DNA from: Neocallimastix lanati (nom. inval.)
Taxonomy: Eukaryota; Neocallimastigomycota; Neocallimastigomycetes; Neocallimastigales; Neocallimastigaceae
Assembly (NCBI GenBank): GCA_016946835.1
Contig: JACVTC010000054.1
Location: 481,001 to 545,000 of the forward strand
Direction: 5' to 3'
DNA: 64,000 nucleotides
The position numbers and the translations under genes are program-made. The notes beneath the pieces were generated by a model, which did not search any database, had not been told where the DNA came from, and saw only the letters and a list, made by a program, of their open reading frames with translations. Positions 53,790-64,000 of this stretch are shown here, piece by piece (the stretch's first letter is position 1; every line of letters starts with the position of its first letter).

Positions 53790-56030
53790 TTTAACGACAA
53801 TTTAAAATCTTCAGGCCCGGATGGAATTCCTATTGAATTTTATAAAGCTTTAATTCCTCCAGATGACGAAAATTCAGTAAATAATTCTTCTTCTGGTTTA
53901 AATTGTTTACAGAAGATATACTCAAGAATTTGGAATGGAGAATTTCCTAGCTCATGGAATGAAGCAAGTATTATATCTATTCCTAAAAAAGGAGATGATC
54001 TATCTGATTGTGACAATTATCGAGGTATCTCTCTGATTAACAATGGTATTAAACTCATTTCGAAAATAGTCTCCAAAAGAATTTCAGAATATGGACTTAA
54101 AAATAATTTTATTAGGCCAGAGCAATTTGGATTTCGTACTAAAGAAGAATGTGTTAGTTTATTTATTTCAATTCGAGAAATTTGTCAAAGGCGTAAAAAT
54201 GATAATAAAGAAACTTACCTAGCTTTTCTAGATTTAAAAAAGGCATATGATTCTGTTCCAATAGGTAATATTTTATATAAATTAGATGCTTTAGGTATTA
54301 GAGGTAAATGTTATCAATTTATAAAAAATCTATATTTGACATCCAAAGCTAGTGTTAAAATTGATGATCAATATTCGGAATCTTTTAATATTATGAAAGG
54401 AGTTAGACAAGGTTGTCCACTATCACCAATTCTTTTCAATCTTTTTATTAATGACATTTTTAATGATGTTTCAGAACTTGGAATTCCTTTAGGCGAATCT
54501 AGATGTTGTGGTGGACTCTTTGCAGATGATATTGTTCTATGCGCACCGTCAAGAACTAAGTTGAAAAAAATGCTTAAGAAGGTAAATGAATGGGCTAAAT
54601 TTAATATGATGAATTTTGGAATTAATAAGTGTGCAACGATGGTGATTCGACCAGACACACCTCTTTTTCAAAATAAAAGAGATCCTACTTTTTATCTTGC
54701 TGGTCAACCAATTCCAATAACTAAATGTTATACCTATTTAGGTATACCATTTGATAAAAGCTTATCGTTGAAACCTATTATTAAATTACTTAACTCTAAA
54801 GTAACTAAAGCTCTCTTTTCTGTTAGTAAATTTCTTTCAAATTCCAAAATTCCTATTCCATTTAAGAAGATTATAATTAACTCTTATGTACTTAGTAAAG
54901 TCTCTTACTTTGCACCTTTACTTGGTTCGAATAAAACGAGAACAAATAATACTCAGAAATTAATTAATAAAGGATTAAGATGGTTTGCAGGTATACAAAA
55001 AGCCAAATCATTTATTAATGTATATTCTATTTCAAAAGATTTACATATTCCTCCATTGTCAGCTAAGTGTGCTTTGTCTCAGGTCAAATGTTTTGATAAA
55101 TGGAAAAATTCAAATTGTATTATTTCCTATTTAGTTAATAATATTCCAAAATCTAGAAAATATACATGGACAAAAGAAAGTAGAACTCTTAAACGTAAAC
55201 TAGAGAAAAGAGGTAATAACGATAATAAAATCAAGGATTTTTATTGGAAAAGAGATATGAAAATCAATTCTATTAAAGCTGAGTTTTATGACAAAAACAA
55301 ATTCGAAGAAACATCAAAATTTATAAAACTTTGTTATGACTATCCTGATCTTTCATATGGTTTCTATTGGCTATTGAGAGCACGAAGCGGATATAGATTA
55401 GATGCTAGAATTGCTAAAGCTGCAAAAATAGTGGACCAAATGTGTCCTAATTTTTGTCCCTGTTGTAAAAGTAATAAACAATGGATAAGTCATTGGTTAA
55501 TTGATTGTCCCTTTTTCAATCATACTCGTAGTAAAGTTAATGATAAAATTTTATTTTTATATAATGCTTTTTACCGTGGCAACCTAACAAATGATATTGT
55601 TAATAGTAATAATGATAATAGTAATAGTAATAATAGTAATAGTTATAATAGTAATAATAATATTAGTAATAGTATTTTTAGTAATATTAGTAATAGTATT
55701 GAAAATAATGTGTATATTGATTCTAGTGTGTGTGAAAAAGTGTTTAATTTCCTTCTTGGAGGTCGAAGTATTAATAACAGTACAAGGGAATGGAAGGATC
55801 TATTTAAGTGCCAGATGAAATCAGGTGCTTATTCTGATACTCCGTTCTTAGTGGTTACTGCGGCACTTCTCCAATCGATTATACCTATTGCTATTGGCCA
55901 GCAATGGTCTTTGTTCAATAGGTTCAAATCGAATCGTACTACTACTACCAAGAGCGTCAATGCTGAAGAAACAGTAAGACAGGCCAGCAGGGCTAGCGCA
56001 ACCAACGAAGATCATAATTTTGTATCTTAA
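53760..56030 (+). pseudogene. LINE reverse transcriptase, N-terminally truncated, 756 codons open
   Basis: The open frame starts in flanking DNA and enters the element near residue 11. It then reads SGPDGIPIEFYKA, SIPKKGDDLSDC, NYRGISLIN, RPEQFGFR, FLDLKKAYDSVP (motif A with its Asp), GVRQGCPLSPILFN (motif B), GLFADDIVLC (motif C with FADD), CATMVI and YTYLGIPF (motif E). Toward the C-terminus are CPCC-x9-H-x4-C (zinc knuckle, near residues 563-581), an Asn/Ser tract coded by AGTAAT hexamers (55594-55705) and FLLGGRSINNSTREW. The polymerase domain itself shows no stop or frameshift and all catalytic Asp residues. It lacks the endonuclease, so it could not move by itself. Polymerase activity, if expressed, is possible but unproven. 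Confidence 0.9.
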
Positions 56031-56261
56031 AATTATGATTAACATTGCGAAGTCAAAGTTAATTATTATACTTCAGTATAATAATGCCCTTGTGAAGTCT
56101 TACAAATATTAATTAAATGAAACTAGAATATATTATACCATTATTTTATTTTTATTTTGTGTTTTATTTTTTGTTTATTTTTTTATCTTTTTTTTTTTAT
56201 TATTTTATTACATGTATTTTATCAAATATTTAATTAATAAAGATGAAACAAGTTTGCTGCC

Positions 56262-56297
<36 letters not shown>
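53790..56297 (+). mobile_element. 5'-truncated LINE with intact reverse transcriptase and poly(A)
   Basis: Compared with the fragment at 1-550, homology begins around 53,790, inside the sequence before the GPDGIP block. The endonuclease and leader are therefore missing. The element continues through the polymerase, the zinc-knuckle region, a stop at 56030, a 3' untranslated region with a perfect hairpin (56062-56085), the conserved end GTTTGCTGCCGTT, and an A run of ~31 bases. The 3' end is the same as in the copy at 38.5 kb. I found no convincing target duplication. Confidence 0.92.
56062..56085 (+). other. LINE 3'-UTR perfect hairpin
   Basis: A 10-bp perfect stem (ATTATTATAC/GTATAATAAT) with TTCA loop, 31 bases after the stop codon, identical to 39475-39498. 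It is flanked by two GAAGTC hexamers. A role as the reverse-transcriptase recognition site is inference. Confidence 0.8.
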
Positions 56298-56300
<3 letters not shown>

Positions 56301-56369
56301 AAAATGATTTATAATGGACAATAAATTAATTCATTATAGTTTAATTAAAAAGAAGAATAATAAAATGTG

Positions 56370-56381
56370 ATTTCTTTACAT
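56370..56381. repeat. Target site duplication, left copy
   Basis: ATTTCTTTACAT immediately before the full-length LINE, repeated right after its poly(A) at 61326-61337. Confidence 0.85.
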
Positions 56382-57109
56382 CCCCAATGAAGTGGACTGT
56401 TTTTCCAGGTCCATGGAGGGTTGATGGAAAAGGAATAACCTATATCAGGTGTACTAATTACAGCTTTCTGTGATTCTGATGATAATCAATGGTTATCCTT
56501 TCTAAAGTGGCTTCTAGTACGAAGAGAGAAATCTGGAATACTGGAAGACTGTAGAAAGTGAACTTGACGTTCTATAATGTCTTAAACTGGATATGTAGTA
56601 ACATTGGAGTTGTACAATTAATAATATCATGTAGTTTCTACATATTATCATTGTAATGAATCTATTGTATTTTTTACTTTAGCATTATTTTGTATATGTT
56701 TTTTTCTATAGTATTATTTATACTCTCATGTAGCTATTGTAAAATGGAAATGTAGGAGATTGATTCACTCCAAAGCTTGTGTTTGAGACATTATTTAACG
56801 GATGGGAATCTTTTTATAGTTTTTCACAACTATTATTTCATTAACATTTAAATTTTATATTATATATGATTATTTTACAGAAATTTTTACATAAAACAGG
56901 AATTTATAATTGAAAATCATTAATTAAAACTAGTCAACACAAAAAGAAAGAAAAACAAACAAGTTTTAGCAAACAATATACACGAAAGAGAAGACAACAG
57001 CAATAAATTTTTATTTTTTTTTTTAATTTTTTAATTTTTACTAATTTTATTTTTTTATTTTTTTATTACACTTACTTTTTATTAATATAGATAAGTTTTT
57101 TATTTTATT
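56382..57109 (+). promoter_or_regulatory. LINE 5' leader (probable internal promoter)
   Basis: 728 bases lying inside the element as defined by the target duplication. The first ~400 bases are much less AT-rich than any flanking spacer and hold no long open frame. Full-length LINEs of this class usually carry their promoter in this position, so the promoter role is inference. Confidence 0.55.
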
Positions 57110-60100
57110 ATGTCAACTATACGAAGAGGTCTGCGACTTTATGGTCCTGACCATGATAAATTTGTTTTAATTTTCATTCATGATCTTGAATCTTGGACTG
57201 AAAGTAGACTATGGGAATTTTTAAGCAAAAAGATATCAAATTGTAATGAAGTTGTTCATGGAATCGTTAAAAAACACTATATTAATATGGAAAACTACTT
57301 CATCCTAAGAGTTAACTATAATAATTGTACGGATTATTTGAAGGTTATTTATTTGATTACTAAGCACTTACCTGTTAAAAGAATTAAATGGAAGATTACT
57401 TCAAGGATACGCACATTTAGTAATGTTAATCATAATAGAACCAGGTATTATTCTGAACCCTCAATCCCCATCTCTGAAAGCCTCCTGTATGCTAACCCTT
57501 TCTCGAATACTAAATATTTCAACCTCTGTATTAGCTGGAACATAAATGGTTGGAATTCTGAAAAACGTGACGGACTTACCAATTTTAATTCAATCTTTAA
57601 TCCTATTTGTATTTGTCTTCAAGAAGTCGGTAATAGTTCATTCCTTAACTCCTTTTCTAACTCATATCCATTCCTTAATCATTATAGAACAGTACTGAGA
57701 CGTGCGGACAAAAAAATCCCTGGTATGAGGGGCCTTTATATAGGTGTGCACTCCTCCTGCCAATTCACTAATGATGATTTTGAATATAGATATATACTCT
57801 CAGTAAATATATTCTCTTTTTGGGGTGTCAGATGTTCTTTAGGGAACATTTACATCCCTAGCAAAAAACACAAAGACTCTAGAGAAAAAGCGGAAACTGA
57901 TTTTGCTAATTGGCTCAAGAACCATCAGAATAACCCTTCGGCTATTGTTGGTGATTTCAACATGACTAAGCAACAACTCAAAGATCTTATTCTTAGAATT
58001 TCCCCTCAATGGTTTGTTATGGATATGGTTGGTCATCAATTTACTTGGTCTAATGGTGGAAAGAATTCTTGTATTGATTTTATAGTAGTGAACGATAAAT
58101 TAAGAAATTATCTGAATATTGCTTCTGTTTGCTACTCTTTTAATGACATCTCTGACCATTTACCACTTATTCTTTCTTGTAAAAAAATATCTCCTGATGG
58201 TTTTGTTACTCCCCCTCGGGATAAACAAATTAAGTGGTCTAATCGAATTTGTAGGGATAAACGTGAAGCAATCTTCTCTCATAATAAATTCACATGTTTA
58301 CTGGATGAATTTGAACATAATGATAATCTAGACTCTAATACAATGGTTAAAAAACTTCTTGACACAGCAAATAAAATAGGCGATGACATTCAAGCAAGAG
58401 TTCCTACAAATTTACAGGGTTCAGCGTTCCATTGTCCTGCTTATATTAAGAAATTATCACATGAAAAACATTTATTTTATAAAAGGATTAAAAATTTTAA
58501 ACTTCGTAATGATTTGTCAAATCTTCAAGAATTTTGTGATCTCTCAAAAGAATATAGAGTTCTCTCTGATTATATCATTAGTATTAAGAAATATTAGAAA
58601 TATTAGATTTAAAAATTTGATTCATTCCATCGGCGAATGTTTCTTAAAAAATGATGCCCAGCGTGGTTGGTCTGGACTTAAGAAAATTTCTAAACCTTCT
58701 TACTCTCCTTCCCAATCACCTGTATACATTAAAGATAAAGAAGGTAATGTTCTAGTATCCCAAGAAGATCAACTCAATCGTTTTGCAGAACACTATGAAG
58801 AACTTGCTTCTGATATAACTGGTCACAGTCTTAATGAAAATTATTGGAAAAGAATACTTAATAATTCTTCTACTCCTCAGGAATCATGGGATATTAATCA
58901 ACCTATTTCCATGTCAGAAATTCATTCAACTGTTCTTTCAATGAAAAATAACAAAGCACCTGGTCCTGATGGTATACCTACAGAATTTTTTAAAGCATTT
59001 TTTAATTCTGAGAGTAGAAATTCTTCTCAGGATGATTCTAATCAAGAGGTTACTTATTCCGATTGTGCAAAGTGTCTGTTATTACTTTTTAATAAAATTT
59101 GGGATGGTGACTTTCCTAATGAATGGAACTCTGCTTCTATTGTTTCTATTCCTAAAAAAGGGGATCTTTCAGATTGTAATAATTATCGTGGTATTTCACT
59201 CATCAATGTAGGTTTAAAAATTCTATCAAAAATTGTCACTAAAAGAATATCGGACTATGCTTTTTCTAATGGAATAATTAGACCAGAACAGTTTGGTTTT
59301 AGAAATAAAGAAGAATGTATTAGTTTATTTGTATCCATTCGTGAAATTTGTCAAAGAAGAAAATTTAAGGATAAATTTACCTTTCTTGCCTTTCTTGACC
59401 TTAAAAAAGCTTATGATTCAGTTCCAATTTACAATATACTTACTAAACTAGATAATCTTGGTATTCGTGGTAAATGCCTTCAATTCATTACTAATCTATA
59501 CCTTACCTCGAAAGCTCGTGCAATCTTTAATGGTAAACTTTCAAAAGAATTTCCAATACACCGTGGTGTTCGCCAAGGGTGTCCTCTCTCACCTATCTTA
59601 TTCAATATATTTATCAATGATATTTTTGATAAATGTAAAAGATATGGTGTGATTACTGAAAAGAAAAAGTGTTGTGGTGGATTATTTGCTGATGATATTG
59701 TATTATTAGCTCCTACAAAATCTTCACTTAAAAACCTTTTGAATATTGCTCATGATTGGGGTATTAAAAATGAAATGACCTTTGGAATCAATAAATGCGC
59801 TACACTAGTTGTTAAACCAAAGAATTTTATTCCTTCAAGACATTATGAAAATCCTACATTTAGACTTGGTATGAACTATATACCAAGCACTAATCAATAT
59901 ACATATCTTGGTATACCTTTTAATGAATCGTTGGATTTAAAACCTATTATTGCTAAGATGAACAGTAAAATTAATTATACAGTTAACTCTTTCTTTAGAT
60001 TTTTAACCAATAGGAATGTTCCTTTCTACTTTAAAACTCGTATACTAGTTTCTTTTGTCCTTAGTTCAGTTCTTTATTATGCTCCCTTACTTGGTTCAAA

Positions 60101-61193
60101 TAAAAAGAATACTGAAAAAGCTCAAACTGCTTTTAATCGAGGTTTGTATTGGAGTTTCGGGTTTAAAAATAAAACCTCCAATACTTCAATTTACAATATG
60201 TCTAAGGAACTTTCTATACCTCCTATAGCTAGTTTTTGTGCTAAGGCGATGATTCGATGCTTTAAAAAGTGGAAAGATTCTTCTTGTATTATTTCTCATT
60301 TAGTCAAAAATATACCTACACTTTCTCACTATTCATGGACGAAAAAAGCACGGAGTTTAGCAGTACACAAGCACAGTAATAAACTTCCTGGAGAAATAAG
60401 GAAGTTTTACTGGGAAAATATTCATTATTCAAGCACTCCTGCGATCAGATCTACAAAATACAAGAAATTTAAATTTGGTTTTAAAAAATTTATTCATCGT
60501 CTATCACTTAAATATTCACAATTTTCTCTTGGATTTTTTTGGATTGGACGAATTAAATGTGGATTCAAATTTGATGTAAAAACGTATGTTAAAAGTAATC
60601 TAGTATCAGAAAATTGCCCAACATACTGCCCTTGTTGTGGTGAGAGTAACAGCATACCTAGTTTTACACACTGGATACTTTTATGTCCTAAATTTGAAGA
60701 ATTTAGGCAACATTTCATTCCCTTTGTTGATGAAATTTTTATTAATTTTTCTCTAATTGTTCATGAGAAATCATTGAACATTCCTGATGATAAAGAGGAA
60801 GATTTTGATGATAATATCAATTTTTACGTGCTGTGTATCCTTCTTGGCGGAAATGCAGTATTTGAAATCTTAAAGATCGGCTCGGGGGAAAGAAGGCGAC
60901 TTATTAATAATATTTTTCAATCACCTTCGAACGAGTCTTCTTTCCCGATTTCATTTTTTGTGGGGCTTGCGGAATTCCTTACTAACGTTATGCCTATTGT
61001 GATTGGTGATTTTTACACCATGATCGATTTGTATAGTGTTAGACCTACCGTTGTCAAGAGTGTCGACGTCGTAACGATAAGGCAAAGAAGAAATTCTGAT
61101 ACAGATTCGAATGATAATTTTCATCCACATGGGGATATCTTCGATGAATGGGAAGAGTTAGAGGCCTTTTCGTCCTCGAAGCTCATAACGTAG
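57110..61193 (+). pseudogene. LINE polyprotein: N-terminal domain, AP endonuclease, reverse transcriptase, zinc knuckle; one frameshift
   Basis: The first frame (57110-58597) encodes a ~115-residue N-terminal domain of unknown type (MSTIRRGLRLYGPDHDKF...). It then encodes an exonuclease/endonuclease/phosphatase domain with SWNINGW, CLQEVG, IVGDFNMT, SCIDFIVV and ISDHLPL, which is the full catalytic set. It ends at a TAG at 58595. The polymerase continues in another frame from about 58,580 (RNIRNIRFKNLIHSIGE) to 61193: APGPDGIPTEF, SIPKKGDLSDC, NYRGISLIN, RPEQFGFR, FLDLKKAYDSVP, GVRQGCPLSPILFN, GLFADDIVLL, YTYLGIPF, then CPCC...H....C. Only one single-base shift separates the parts, inside the repeated AGAAATATTAGAAATATTAG. 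It is either a recent inactivating indel or, less likely, a translational frameshift. All other motifs are intact. Confidence 0.88.
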
Positions 61194-61280
61194 TTTTTTA
61201 ATATTAATATAAAAAAATTTCATGTATTTAAATTTCATGTATTTTTTAAAAAAATATTATTAAATAAAGTTTATTCCTAG

Positions 61281-61325
<45 letters not shown>

Positions 61326-61331
<6 letters not shown>

Positions 61332-61337
61332 TTACAT
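61326..61337. repeat. Target site duplication, right copy
   Basis: ATTTCTTTACAT; the first A may belong to the poly(A) run, so the certain length is 11 bases. It matches 56370-56381. Confidence 0.85.
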
Positions 61338-61504
61338 AAAATATTTACAAACAAAGGATGTACAATTCCATGATGAAGTGGTATTCTTCCTATATGTCTT
61401 TGGACATTTTATAATTAGCTTACATTATTTATGAGGTAACGATGGTTCCAATGAATATGAGGTGGCATTACCCACTATTATATCATATAACCACCATATA
61501 TCAT

Positions 61505-61539
<35 letters not shown>

Positions 61540-61692
61540 ATATTATTTCTATTCTAAATAATAATAATAATAAAAATAAAAATATTCATTATAATTCTAG
61601 AAAGATATGGATATTTTTTTTATTTTTATTTTTTGCTCTATATCAACATCATAGTTAAGAGAATATTTTAAAGGGTAATAATATATAATAAG

Positions 61693-61736
<44 letters not shown>

Positions 61737-61737
<1 letters not shown>

Positions 61738-61786
61738 GAGAATCATCTAAATTTTTTTTTTAAAAAAAAAAAAAAGATGATTCTCC
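61737..61786. repeat. Long perfect palindrome (hairpin)
   Basis: GGAGAATCATCT at 61737-61748 and its exact complement AGATGATTCTCC at 61775-61786. Between them lie AAA, ten T and a run of A that can pair as well, so the hairpin can close almost completely. It is preceded by a T run of ~40 bases and followed by a G and an A run. Confidence 0.9.
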
Positions 61787-62179
61787 GAAAAAAAAAAAAA
61801 ATTTCTAAATTAAGTATTTAAAGAAAAAAAAAATTATATATATATAATATTGTTGGAATATTATTTATTATGAATATGAATGATGTATCAATCTATCATT
61901 TCTAAATTTTCATTTTATTTCATTTTATTTCATTCTGTTTCATTATTATTATTATTATTTTTATAATTTTTACTTTTATATTTCTATATTTCTATATTAT
62001 ATAATTCTATATTTTATATTTCTATATTTCTATATTTCTATATTTTATATTTCTTTATTTTATATTTCTTTATTTTATATTTCTATTATTTCTATATTTC
62101 TATTATTTCTATATTTCTATATTTTATATTTTATATTTTTATATTTCTAAATATTTATATTAAAAATAATTAATTTATA

Positions 62180-62255
<76 letters not shown>
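62180..62255. repeat. (AAAT)n tetranucleotide array
   Basis: About 18 perfect AAAT units, the reverse complement phase of the TTTA arrays seen elsewhere in the window. Confidence 0.95.
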
Positions 62256-62309
62256 AAATAGCCTATCATATCATTATTGAAATTAAAGAAAGGAAAAATT
62301 TATATTGGA

Positions 62310-62503
62310 ATTGTTTTTATAATTGGAATTAATTATTAATATTAATTTTTTTTTTTTTTTTTTTTTTTATAATTGGAATTAATTATAAATATTAATTTTT
62401 TTTTTTTTTTTATAATTGGAATTAATTATTATAAATATTAATTTTTTTTTTTTTTTTTATAATTGGAATTAATTATTATTAATATTAATTTTTTTTTTTT
62501 TTT
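62310..62503. repeat. Four-copy tandem repeat with T-run spacers
   Basis: The unit ATAATTGGAATTAATTATTA ATATTAA plus a T run of 15-22 bases occurs four times. Copies differ in a few bases and in T-run length. Confidence 0.85.
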
Positions 62504-63905
62504 AACATTGAAAATAATTAATTTAAAGTTTTTTATATTTTATTTTTTTTTTATTTTGTTGTTGATAAAAGAAGATTCTTCTTTTATTTTTGAATAAAAA
62601 TTTTTATATTTTTGTAGATTAAAAAAAAAAAAATTTAATCAAAATATTTAAACCATTTTTATTAAAATTGTTGTATTTATTCTTTTTTTAAAAATAAATT
62701 AATTGCTATATGCATTGTAGTGTATTTATAAAAATTAATATTTATTATCTATAATTTTCATTTTCATTTTCATTTTTAAGTATTAATAGTGTTAATAGTG
62801 GGGTTAAACTTTTATTATTATTATTATTTTTTCTTTCATAATCTTATAAATGTTTCATATTATATTATATTGTTTATATTGATTCTTTAAAAACTATTTT
62901 TTTTTTTAAAATACTATTTCTATTTGTAATAATAAAAATTATTCTTTAAAATTCTAGAAAGATATAGATATTTCTTTATTATTATTTTTTTTTTGTTTGC
63001 TTATCAAAATTATATATAAAATATTGTTGGATTAATTATTTATTATGAATATGAATGATCTATCATTCTATAATTTTTAAAATCTTCATTTTATTCATTA
63101 TTATTATTTTTTTTTTAAAATTTTTACTTTTACATTTTTGCATTTTATATTTTTTATATTTTATTATTTTATTTTATTATTTTATTTTATTATTTTATTA
63201 TTTCATTATTTTATTATTTTTATATTTATATTTGAGAAAATTGTCAAATTACTAATTTAAAGTTACTTTTGTACCATTTAGGATTTTTTTTTTTTTTTTT
63301 TTTTTTATATTTAATAAATTAAATTTTTAGATCTACTTTAAATATAAATATAAATATATATAGGATAAACTTATTAATATTAATTAGATCTATATATATT
63401 AAATTTTTTATAATTTAATATACATATATATATGTATCCTTTTTTTTTTTTTTAAACATATAATAAAAATATATATATATGTATATAAGAATGTATAATA
63501 ATTAATACATATTTTTTTTCTACAATATTCTTTATTTATCTATATATATTTACATAACTTAATATTATTGGTTGAATTATTGAAATTATATATTATTAAT
63601 AAAATTTTTATTAATAATTAAACTTTATAGTTTATATTATGTATGTATTTTATTGTACAATAATTAAAATAAATCAATCAAATGGAATCTATATCATACA
63701 TTTTTTTTTTATATATAGAATTTTTTATTTTTTTAATATTATTATTATTATTTTTTTTTTAATATATCAAATCCTATAAATAGAAGATAATTCCTCAAAA
63801 ATTTTTAGAGTTTTTCTACTCACGTAAAAATTTATCTCCTTTTCTATTGATATTGTAAAAAAAAAAAAAAAAATTTTTTTTGAAAAAAAAAATAATTAAA
63901 TCAGC

Positions 63906-64000
63906 ATGCCTTTAGCCGTCGATCTTCTTAACCCATCTGCTGCCTCTGAAAAGCGTCAACACAAACTTAAGAGACTTGTTCAATCTCCAAACTCATACTT
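63906..64000 (+). CDS. RPS27: 40S ribosomal protein S27 (eS27), N-terminal part, cut by window edge
   Basis: The frame from the ATG at 63906 reads [20 protein letters not shown] and continues [11 protein letters not shown] up to the last base. This matches the well-known start of eukaryotic eS27, which continues with a C4 zinc-finger domain outside the window. The protein is part of the small ribosomal subunit. The family is only ~82-86 residues long, so about a third is visible. Codons favour C or T at the third base, unlike the AT-extreme codons of the ankyrin gene, as expected for a highly expressed gene. The ATG directly follows AAATCAGC, which could be a splice acceptor of a leader intron; this cannot be decided here. 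Confidence 0.92.
   Translation, partial: MPLAVDLLNPSAASEKRQHKLKRLVQSPNSY

Larger units (their letters stand above)
56382..61326 (+). mobile_element. Apparently full-length LINE (4.9 kb) with leader, endonuclease, RT, poly(A) and TSD
   Basis: The borders are set by the 12-bp duplication ATTTCTTTACAT on both sides. The element has a 728-base leader without a long frame, a coding region from 57110 to 61193 broken once, a short 3' untranslated region and an A run of ~45 bases (61282-61326). Its polymerase is clearly related to, but well diverged from, the family at 1, 15.3, 38.5 and 53.8 kb, and its 3' end differs (GTTTATTCCTAGTCT before the A run). It is therefore a second LINE family. It inserted 72 bases downstream of the other LINE's poly(A). 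Confidence 0.92.
61338..63905. other. 2.6 kb spacer between LINE and S27 gene
   Basis: The first ~160 bases are of ordinary composition without a readable frame. The rest is A/T DNA with a palindrome (61737-61786), TTTCTATA repeats (61970-62160), an AAAT array (62180-62254) and a four-copy ~45-bp tandem repeat (62310-62503). The last few hundred bases should include the S27 promoter, but no specific element can be named. Confidence 0.65.

Noticed and set aside
53740-56310. Target duplication for the 53.8 kb LINE (AAATGATT near 53,757 and 56,302)
   Set aside because: The left copy lies about 30 bases upstream of where element homology begins, so it does not abut the element and may be chance in AT-rich DNA.

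Overview
The window looks like a piece of a very AT-rich eukaryotic nuclear genome, most likely an anaerobic gut fungus (Neocallimastigomycota) or a close early-diverging fungal relative. The reasons are intergenic DNA made almost only of A and T with long homopolymer runs and tetra/heptanucleotide repeats, spliceosomal introns with GT..AG borders, a ribosomal protein S27 N-terminus that reads like the fungal form, ankyrin-repeat genes of the kind abundant in gut fungi, and secreted low-complexity proteins. The taxonomic call is inference from style; no marker in the window proves it.

Layout. 1-550 is the 5'-truncated end of a minus-strand LINE that runs off the left edge. From 1.2 to 24.4 kb four minus-strand genes, separated by kilobases of AT-only DNA, all encode secreted-looking repetitive proteins: a 1421-residue K-x-L/I-P plus acidic repeat protein, a short Trp/Gly/Asn-rich protein, a Cys/Gly/Pro-rich protein with WSWSW modules, and a K-x-L-P protein that also carries two WSWSW modules. 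A heavily decayed LINE lies among them at 15.3-16.3 kb. From 28 to 41 kb there is a graveyard and repeat zone: an unrecognised coding remnant, a frameshifted GTPase gene, an ankyrin pseudogene tail, an intact ankyrin gene, duplicated ~480 bp blocks, a truncated LINE, and two copies of a small inverted-repeat element (MITE-like) with 15-bp terminal iterons. 41-49 kb is gene-free and includes a ~1.1 kb heptamer minisatellite.

At 49.4-52.6 kb is a four-exon trehalose-6-phosphate synthase/phosphatase-like gene with a complete HAD phosphatase site. Then come two LINEs: a 5'-truncated one (53.8-56.3 kb) and, 84 bp further on, an apparently full-length one (56.38-61.33 kb) with its own 5' leader, endonuclease, reverse transcriptase, poly(A) and a 12-bp target site duplication. 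Its reading frame is broken once. The right edge carries the first 95 bases of a 40S ribosomal protein S27 gene.

No metabolic cluster is evident. The most distinctive feature is the set of four secreted repeat proteins on one strand that share short motifs. Their function is unknown; a role in cell surface or extracellular matrix is only an inference.
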